DNA from: JACPLA01 sp964602055
GTDB lineage: Bacteria; Bacteroidota; Ignavibacteria; UBA10030
Length of the DNA stretch: 64,000 nt
Assembly (NCBI GenBank): GCA_964602055.1
Contig: CAZRPU010000006.1
Span: 4,092 to 68,091 of the forward strand
Direction of reading: 5' to 3'
Part shown: positions 59,035 through 64,000 of the stretch, piece after piece
How the letters are laid out: each line of letters opens with the position of its first letter
Numbering within the stretch: position 1 is the first letter of the stretch
Made by a program: the position numbers and the translations under genes
Notes under the pieces: generated by a model
The model's input: the letters and a program-made list of their open reading frames with translations, nothing else
Databases searched by the model: none
Told to the model about the DNA's origin: nothing

Positions 59035-60324
59035 ATGCCCGAAACGCTTACGATTCTCGACAACCGAACCGGGAAAAAATACGAAATACCCGTTGAATTC
59101 GATACGATCAAGGCAATTGATCTGAGGCAAATCAAGGTCAACAACGATGATTTCGGGCTCATGTCCTATGATCCGGCGTTCATGAACACGGCTTCTGTAA
59201 AAAGCAGAATAACCTTCATCGACGGTGACAAAGGGATATTGAGGTACAGAGGCTACCCCATTGAGCAGTTGGCCGAGCACTCCACATCCTTTTTGGAGGT
59301 AGCCTATCTTCTTCTCAAAGGTGAACTCCCAACGAAGAACCAGCGCGACACCTGGCGCAACACCATTCGGACGCATACCTTCGTCCACGAAAATGTGAAG
59401 AAGCTCATGGAAGCGTTCCGTTATGATGCTCATCCCATGGGCATGTTTATCAGCACGATCGCTGCCCTCACGACGTTTTATCCTGAAGCAAAGAGCATCT
59501 TCGACGCAGAAATCCGTCAGCGGCAAATTGCACGCCTGATTGCCAAGGTGCCGACGATTGCGGCCTTTTCGTACCGCCACTCGAAGGGAATGCCTTACAT
59601 CTATCCGGACAACTCCCTTACCTATGCGGGCAATTTCCTCAACATGATGTTTCAAATGGGATCCACATTGAGACAGCCCGATCCCACCCTGGAACATGCC
59701 CTTACGGTGCTCTTTATTCTGCATGCCGACCATGAGCAGAATTGCAGCGCCAGCGCCATGCGCGGCGTCGGCAGTTCGCACATCGACCCCTACTCCGCAT
59801 GCGCTGCAGCATCTGCGGCGCTGTGGGGACCGCTGCACGGCGGCGCCAATGAGGCGGTCCTTCGCATGCTCGATCAGATCGGTACGATCCAGAATGTCCC
59901 GACATTCATCAAGGAAATAAAAGCGGGCAAAGGACGGCTGATGGGCTTCGGCCACAGGGTCTATAAGAACTACGATCCCAGGGCGAAAGTGATCAAGAAG
60001 CTCGCATACGAGGTATTCGAGGTGACCGGCAAGAATCCGAAACTCGAAATTGCCCTGGAATTGGAACGCATCGCGCTGGAGGACGAGTATTTTGTTTCAC
60101 GCAAACTCTATCCAAATGTCGACTTCTATTCCGGCCTGATCTACCAGGCAATGGGATTTCCGATGGATTTCTTTCCCGTGCTGTTTGCCATACCGCGGAC
60201 GGTAGGCTGGCTGGCACAGTGGGAAGAACATGTCCTGGACGCCGAGCAAAAAATCGCACGGCCACGGCAGATTTATCTCGGGGAGAACGAACGTTCCTGG
60301 ATACCGATCGAGAAAAGAAAGTAA
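59035..60324 (+). CDS. gltA: Citrate synthase
   Basis: This 429-residue enzyme condenses oxaloacetate and acetyl-CoA, the entry step of the TCA cycle. Active-site residues can be placed: H230/H233 in LHADHEQN, H268 in GPLHGGANEA, H307 in GFGHRVYKNYDPRA and D363 in NVDFYSG. Length and N-terminal beta domain (LTILDNRTGKKYEIPV) fit the Gram-negative type II enzyme. TAGGAG lies seven bases before the ATG. It is divergent from the DUF4920 gene and followed by the hemerythrin-like gene 54 bases later. Confidence 0.97.
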   Translation: MPETLTILDNRTGKKYEIPVEFDTIKAIDLRQIKVNNDDFGLMSYDPAFMNTASVKSRITFIDGDKGILRYRGYPIEQLAEHSTSFLEVAYLLLKGELPTKNQRDTWRNTIRTHTFVHENVKKLMEAFRYDAHPMGMFISTIAALTTFYPEAKSIFDAEIRQRQIARLIAKVPTIAAFSYRHSKGMPYIYPDNSLTYAGNFLNMMFQMGSTLRQPDPTLEHALTVLFILHADHEQNCSASAMRGVGSSHIDPYSACAAASAALWGPLHGGANEAVLRMLDQIGTIQNVPTFIKEIKAGKGRLMGFGHRVYKNYDPRAKVIKKLAYEVFEVTGKNPKLEIALELERIALEDEYFVSRKLYPNVDFYSGLIYQAMGFPMDFFPVLFAIPRTVGWLAQWEEHVLDAEQKIARPRQIYLGENERSWIPIEKRK

Positions 60325-60378
60325 TTGTGCCGTTGAACGTACGGCGTTCGACCGTTCACTCTCCCCTTTAAAACATCT

Positions 60379-60843
60379 ATGGCACGCCGTCACAAAAGTC
60401 TGATCCCCCTCTCCAAAGATCACTACGAAGGACTTCTTCTTTCCCAGCAGATCCAGGCGGACCGGGTCATGATGAACGGCTGGCCACCCGACCTTGAGGG
60501 ACGGGCGCGTTTTGTCGCCAGGTTTTATGATGAGCACCTCACCACCCATTTCAAAGCAGAAGAAGAGTCACTCTTTCCTCTGATCACGGCCCATATTCCC
60601 GACGGATCGTCGATTGTCGACGAACTTCTGAACGAGCACAGAACCATTGAACGGTTTGTCCAGGACTTCGCCTCCGGAAATGCCACCTCTCAGAGGCTGA
60701 AGGAATTCGGCCTCGTCCTCGAAGGTCATATTCGAAAAGAAGAACGACAGCTCTTCCCTCTTTTTGAGGCTCAGGCAACGGCCGAAACCCTGTCGCAGGC
60801 CGAACGTGATATCCTCCGGCACTACCCGGAAGAGAACCTGTAA
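60379..60843 (+). CDS. Hemerythrin HHE cation-binding domain protein
   Basis: This 154-residue four-helix protein has the HHE pattern: SLIPLSKDHYEGLLL (first His), DEHLTTHFKAEEESLFPLI (HxxxE), DELLNEHRTIERFV and LEGHIRKEERQLFPLFE. These histidines and glutamates would bind a diiron centre that senses or carries oxygen or NO, or stores iron. No partner domain is fused. It lies between gltA and the glycosyltransferase, nine bases before the latter. Confidence 0.88.
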   Translation: MARRHKSLIPLSKDHYEGLLLSQQIQADRVMMNGWPPDLEGRARFVARFYDEHLTTHFKAEEESLFPLITAHIPDGSSIVDELLNEHRTIERFVQDFASGNATSQRLKEFGLVLEGHIRKEERQLFPLFEAQATAETLSQAERDILRHYPEENL

Positions 60844-60852
60844 TCGCATCGA

Positions 60853-62007
60853 ATGAACAACAAGTACTTTCTCATTCTCTCCGCCACCGGAGGCGCGGGC
60901 CATACAAGGGCCGCTCATGCATTGGAGCAAACGGCTTCCCTCCTGGAACATCCCGTCAGGGTCAAGCATTATGATTGCCTCGACCTGACCTCGAAGGCTT
61001 TCAAAAAACTGTACGCCGATTCATACCTCGCCATTGTCAACAAGGCTCCTGAGTTGTGGGGGTATTTCTATTCGAAAGCTGAATCGAAGCCCTTTGAGAA
61101 GAAAGGTCTCCTGCGGCTGTTTGATGAACTCAATTATCGGAACTACCTCCGGGTTCTGAAAGAGGAACAGCCCGATGTCATCCTGTGCACGCATTTCCTT
61201 CCCTATCTTTCCGTTTCGACGTCTCTCCGCAAAGCGGGAGTCCATGCGCCGGTGATTGCGGTGACAACGGACTTCGACGTGCATCAATACTGGGTCGATC
61301 CGATTGTCCATCGGTACTATGTGCATACGGCAGAATCGGCATGGCAGCTGAGAGCCAAAGGCGTGCCCGCGGGAAAAATCGATGTGAAGGGCATCCCCAT
61401 CCTTCCGCAGTTTTCGCAGCCTCGTGAGAAAAAAGAAATCCGAAGAAAGCTGAAGATCGATGAAGAGCGAATCACGCTTCTGATGGTGTGGGGCGGCTTT
61501 GGCGTCGGAAAGGCGCAGGAAATGGTTACTGAAGTTGCGGCCATGCTCCAGATCTTTCAGGAACATCGCTTTACTCTTCTGCTTGTCTGCGGCAAGAACG
61601 ATAAGCTGCTGAATCGGGTCTCGGCGGTCTCGTATCCCGAAAACGTTGATGTTCGGACGTTCGGGTTTGTGGAGAATATTCACGAACTCATGAACGCCTC
61701 CGATCTCCTCGTGTCGAAAGCTGGAGGATTGACGTGCGCGGAAGCGATGGCCATGAGCCTTCCGATGGTGATCGTTGATCCCATTCCGGGCCAGGAGAGC
61801 CGTAACGCCGACATCATTGTGGAAGAGAGGGCAGGGTGGAAGGCCCTGGACATTACCAACCTTGGTTACAAGATCAAACGGGTCATCGAACAGCCGCAGC
61901 TGCTTGCTGAGGCCCGGACGGCAACAGCCGCGCTCTCCCATCCTCATGCTGCCAAAGAAATCCTGACCGATGTTTGGAACACCTTCAATAAAGAGGACGC
62001 AACATGA
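60853..62007 (+). CDS. MGDG synthase/UgtP-like diacylglycerol glycosyltransferase (GT28)
   Basis: This 384-residue protein has the GT-B fold of MurG, UgtP and plant MGDG synthases. The N-terminal glycine loop is SATGGAGHTRAAHAL (residues 9-23). The segment KPDVILCTHFLPYLS-like QPDVILCTHFLPYLS follows. The donor-binding half includes LMVWGGFGVGKAQEM, FGFVENIHELMNASDLLVSKAGGLTCAEAMAM and PIPGQESRNADIIVE. It probably glycosylates diacylglycerol at the inner membrane face; the sugar donor is not certain. It overlaps the hydrolase gene by four bases. Confidence 0.87.
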   Translation: MNNKYFLILSATGGAGHTRAAHALEQTASLLEHPVRVKHYDCLDLTSKAFKKLYADSYLAIVNKAPELWGYFYSKAESKPFEKKGLLRLFDELNYRNYLRVLKEEQPDVILCTHFLPYLSVSTSLRKAGVHAPVIAVTTDFDVHQYWVDPIVHRYYVHTAESAWQLRAKGVPAGKIDVKGIPILPQFSQPREKKEIRRKLKIDEERITLLMVWGGFGVGKAQEMVTEVAAMLQIFQEHRFTLLLVCGKNDKLLNRVSAVSYPENVDVRTFGFVENIHELMNASDLLVSKAGGLTCAEAMAMSLPMVIVDPIPGQESRNADIIVEERAGWKALDITNLGYKIKRVIEQPQLLAEARTATAALSHPHAAKEILTDVWNTFNKEDAT

Positions 62008-62804
62008 AGATTCATCTCAACGGATTTCAGATCAACTACCAGGAGAGGGGGTTGCCGCAGGGGCTTCCGATCCTTTTTATCCATGGCTTTCCGTTCAATA
62101 ACACCATGTGGTCGCCACAAATGATGGCGCTTCCCCAGGAATATCGGGCTATTTCGTTCGATGTGAGGGGCCATGGGGAGAGTGATGTCGGCGACGGACA
62201 ATACTCCATCGAGTTTTTTGTCGACGATGCGATCGCACTTCTTGACCATCTCGATGTCCGGCAAGCTGTTTTCTGCGGACTTTCCATGGGCGGGTACATT
62301 GCTCTTCGAGCCGCCGAACGGCATCCGGAACGGGTACGCGCCCTCGTGCTATGCGATACCCGAAGCGAGGCAGATCCTAACGAGGGAAAAGTGAAAAGGG
62401 CTTCTCAGATCAAAGCGGTCAAAGCGCATGGCACGAAAACCTTTGCCGAATCATTTGTCAAGGCTGTCTTCGCACCAGAGACCTTTTCGTCAAATCCAAA
62501 AGCCGTCGCCGGCATTCAGGCGATCATTGAGGCAACCTCCCCCCTTGCTGTTTCCGGAACTTTGCTTGCCCTCGCAGCGAGAACCGATACGACTGCCTCC
62601 CTGGCGGGCCTGAAGGTCCCAACCCTTATTCTCGTGGGCGAACACGATACTCTTACGCCTCCATCAGCGTCGGAAGCTCTCCACAAGAACATTAAGGGTT
62701 CTGAACTGCACGTCATCCCTCATGCAGCACACATGAGCAACATTGAAAATCCCGATGTCTTCAATGAAAAACTCATAGCTTTCCTTAAGAAACTCCCTCG
62801 ATGA
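62004..62804 (+). CDS. Alpha/beta-fold hydrolase
   Basis: This 266-residue cytoplasmic hydrolase has the oxyanion region FIHGFPFNNTMW, the nucleophile elbow GLSMGG with S94, the acid in LVGEHDTLTP (about D216) and the histidine in PHAAHMSNIENP. It resembles 3-oxoadipate enol-lactonase and BioH-type esterases, but no pathway genes support a specific substrate. GAGGA lies seven bases before the ATG. It overlaps its neighbours on both sides by four bases. Confidence 0.88.
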   Translation: MKIHLNGFQINYQERGLPQGLPILFIHGFPFNNTMWSPQMMALPQEYRAISFDVRGHGESDVGDGQYSIEFFVDDAIALLDHLDVRQAVFCGLSMGGYIALRAAERHPERVRALVLCDTRSEADPNEGKVKRASQIKAVKAHGTKTFAESFVKAVFAPETFSSNPKAVAGIQAIIEATSPLAVSGTLLALAARTDTTASLAGLKVPTLILVGEHDTLTPPSASEALHKNIKGSELHVIPHAAHMSNIENPDVFNEKLIAFLKKLPR

Positions 62805-63493
62805 CGAAAAGCTTGGGGGCCCTTCAGCGGCAGGTCGTGTCTTGCACCCGGTGTCCCCGCCTTGTGGAATGGCGCAGGACAGTCGCTGCTGAAAGAACCA
62901 GGAGGTTCGAGTCGGAACGCTATTGGGGGAAGCCTGTCCCTGGATTCGGAGACCCCCATGCAAGGCTGCTGCTCGTAGGACTCGCCCCGGCAGCGCACGG
63001 CGGAAACCGAACGGGACGGATGTTCACGGGGGACAGGAGCGGCGACTGGCTCTACGAGGCGCTTCATAAATTCGGCTTTGCAAATATGCCGACGTCAACA
63101 TCCATCGATGACGGCCTGACGCTGAAAGACTGCTATGTCACGGCTGCATGCCGATGCGCCCCACCGCAGAACAAGCCCCTCCCTTCTGAGATCGCCCACT
63201 GTCGGCCTTTTCTGATCAGCGAACTGCAGCTCCTGAAAAATATCCGCGTTGTTGTCGGACTTGGGAAGATCGGATTCACCGCAGCCTTCAAAGCTCTTGG
63301 TGAAGCCGGACGAATCCCGCCTGATCCGGTTCCCTCGTTCAGCCACGGAGTGGAATATACCTTCAGCTCCATTACCCTCCTGGGATCGTTTCATCCAAGT
63401 CAGCAAAATACTTTTACGGGAAGACTTACGCGGCCGATGTTCCACAGCATATTCCGAAAGGCACGAACCATCATGGGGAAAGGAAAAGAATGA
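62801..63493 (+). CDS. Uracil-DNA glycosylase family 5 (UdgB-like)
   Basis: This 230-residue protein removes uracil, and possibly other deaminated bases, from DNA. The Fe-S cysteines are visible in VSCTRCPRL (C15, C18) and in the CRCAPPQNKPLPSEIAHC region. The active-site loop is VGLAPAAHGGNRTGRMFTGDRSGDWL, where the usual catalytic Asp of other families is replaced as in family 5, and the second motif is GSFHPSQQNTFTGRL. It overlaps the hydrolase and the following membrane protein gene by ATGA junctions. Confidence 0.9.
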   Translation: MTKSLGALQRQVVSCTRCPRLVEWRRTVAAERTRRFESERYWGKPVPGFGDPHARLLLVGLAPAAHGGNRTGRMFTGDRSGDWLYEALHKFGFANMPTSTSIDDGLTLKDCYVTAACRCAPPQNKPLPSEIAHCRPFLISELQLLKNIRVVVGLGKIGFTAAFKALGEAGRIPPDPVPSFSHGVEYTFSSITLLGSFHPSQQNTFTGRLTRPMFHSIFRKARTIMGKGKE

Positions 63494-64000
63494 AACTCCA
63501 GCATAACCGGCTCGCTCTCGCAGTTGTCGCACTGTTCTTCGTCGCCGGACTCTTTCGTTTGAATGACCTCTCGCTCTACACAGACAGTACACGCTACCTC
63601 ATCTGGGGGCATTCCCTTTCCCAACTGCGGGGTTTTCTTGACGATACGCAGGTCATTCCAAGCCGCTTTGTGATGAATGCACCCCTGTATCCCATCCTGC
63701 TCGCTCCCGTGCAATGGGCATTTCCACTCTCGCTGACAGCGGCAAAGGCATGGACCCTGCTATGGGGGAGCTTTGCTCTGCTTCTGTTTTTCCTGTGGCT
63801 GAGGCGGCATTTCGATCAAGTGACCTCAATCCTCCTCACTCTGGCATTTGCCGTAAATCCCTTATTCCTCACAGTCTCTACGGAAGTCCTGTCAGAAGCC
63901 CCCTTTCTTGTTGTCCTGGGGCTTCTTCTCATCAGCGCTGAACGGCACTTCTTGAACCCTGATGACAAGGCTGCCCGTGTCATGTTCATGTTGTGTATTG
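63490..64000 (+). CDS. GT-C membrane glycosyltransferase, N-terminal part (cut by window edge)
   Basis: This reading frame starts at the ATG overlapping the glycosylase stop and stays open to the window end (170 residues visible). AAAGGA lies five bases upstream of the start. It begins with a membrane helix (RLALAVVALFFVAGLF), then an acidic loop (LYTDSTRYLIWGHSL) in the position of the catalytic aspartate of PMT/ArnT-type GT-C enzymes, followed by further hydrophobic helices (about 85-105, 112-130 and 137-150). It probably transfers a sugar from a polyprenyl-phosphate donor; acceptor and donor are unknown. Confidence 0.75.
   Translation, partial: MKLQHNRLALAVVALFFVAGLFRLNDLSLYTDSTRYLIWGHSLSQLRGFLDDTQVIPSRFVMNAPLYPILLAPVQWAFPLSLTAAKAWTLLWGSFALLLFFLWLRRHFDQVTSILLTLAFAVNPLFLTVSTEVLSEAPFLVVLGLLLISAERHFLNPDDKAARVMFMLCI

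Noticed and set aside
60324..60378. Imperfect hairpin after gltA as a terminator
   Set aside because: The stem depends on wobble pairs and there is no T-run, so it cannot be called an intrinsic terminator.
61021..61947. A 308-codon open frame on the minus strand, and similar ones at 58957-59955, 42803-43642 and 21482-22435
   Set aside because: Each is antisense to a gene with intact family motifs and none shows domain-like sequence or its own initiation signals.
1..64000. CRISPR arrays, insertion sequences, prophage, tRNA or rRNA genes
   Set aside because: No regularly spaced repeats, transposase or integrase motifs, terminal inverted repeats or tRNA/rRNA-like sequences were found on reading the intergenic regions.

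Overview
The window is a gene-dense, roughly 52% GC piece of a Gram-negative chromosome, mostly core metabolism and envelope biogenesis. Lineage markers point to the FCB group, most likely an Ignavibacteria- or Chlorobi-like member of Bacteroidota in the broad sense. The markers are an LpxC-FabZ fusion, a bacterial group II geranylgeranylglyceryl phosphate synthase, a MoaC-MoaB fusion, tandem OmpH/Skp genes upstream of lpxD, and MsrPQ. Several genes have clear Shine-Dalgarno sequences and sigma70-type promoters (TTGAC-N17-TATATT style), which fits those relatives better than Bacteroidia sensu stricto. This assignment is inference from gene content; no rRNA or tRNA gene was seen. No insertion sequence, prophage, CRISPR array or attachment site was found.

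Layout. 1-3789 (+): the end of alaS, then GGGP synthase, gmhA, a polyprenyl-phosphate sugar transferase and a small membrane protein. 3776-11202 (-): a compact six-gene envelope operon with its own promoter (giant TPR protein, plug-less outer-membrane barrel, SPOR protein, ExbB, ExbD, TonB). 11291-14600 (-): carbamoyl-phosphate synthase large subunit encoded as two overlapping genes. 14667-21237 (-): MoaCB fusion and a very large GAF/PAS hybrid histidine kinase. 21380-24163 (+): aconitase, ending at a bidirectional terminator. 24226-25952 (-): an unrecognised lipoprotein and coiled-coil membrane protein pair with a strong promoter. 26056-35809 (-): a long same-strand run read ddl-like, CPXCG protein, mutS, dinB, cysteine-cluster protein, GAF/PP2C phosphatase, HerA-like ATPase, msrP, msrQ.

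35915-44224: a C39-like peptidase (+), a DUF309 protein (-), two sodium-coupled amino-acid transporters (+), apaG and a STAS-like protein (-), and a 944-residue FAD/Fe-S oxidoreductase (+). 44221-54370 (-): an outer-membrane and lipid A biogenesis run (uppS, bamA, ompH, ompH, lpxD, lpxC-fabZ, lpxA, then lipM-like ligase, panB, surE). 54509-57168 (+): clpC with promoter and terminator. 57247-58887: csp (-), a pseudouridine synthase (+) and a DUF4920 protein (-). 59035-64000 (+): citrate synthase, a hemerythrin-like protein, a diacylglycerol glycosyltransferase-like protein, an alpha/beta hydrolase, a family 5 uracil-DNA glycosylase and the start of a GT-C glycosyltransferase.

Together the genes describe a cell with an LPS outer membrane (gmhA, lpx genes, bamA, skp, uppS), a TCA cycle (acnA, gltA), molybdenum-dependent periplasmic methionine sulfoxide repair (msrPQ, with moaCB supplying cofactor steps), mismatch and uracil repair, and sodium-coupled amino-acid uptake. 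The most system-like unexplained parts are the TPR-barrel-SPOR-ExbBD-TonB operon, the GAF/PP2C phosphatase with its HerA-like ATPase, and the lipoprotein/coiled-coil pair.
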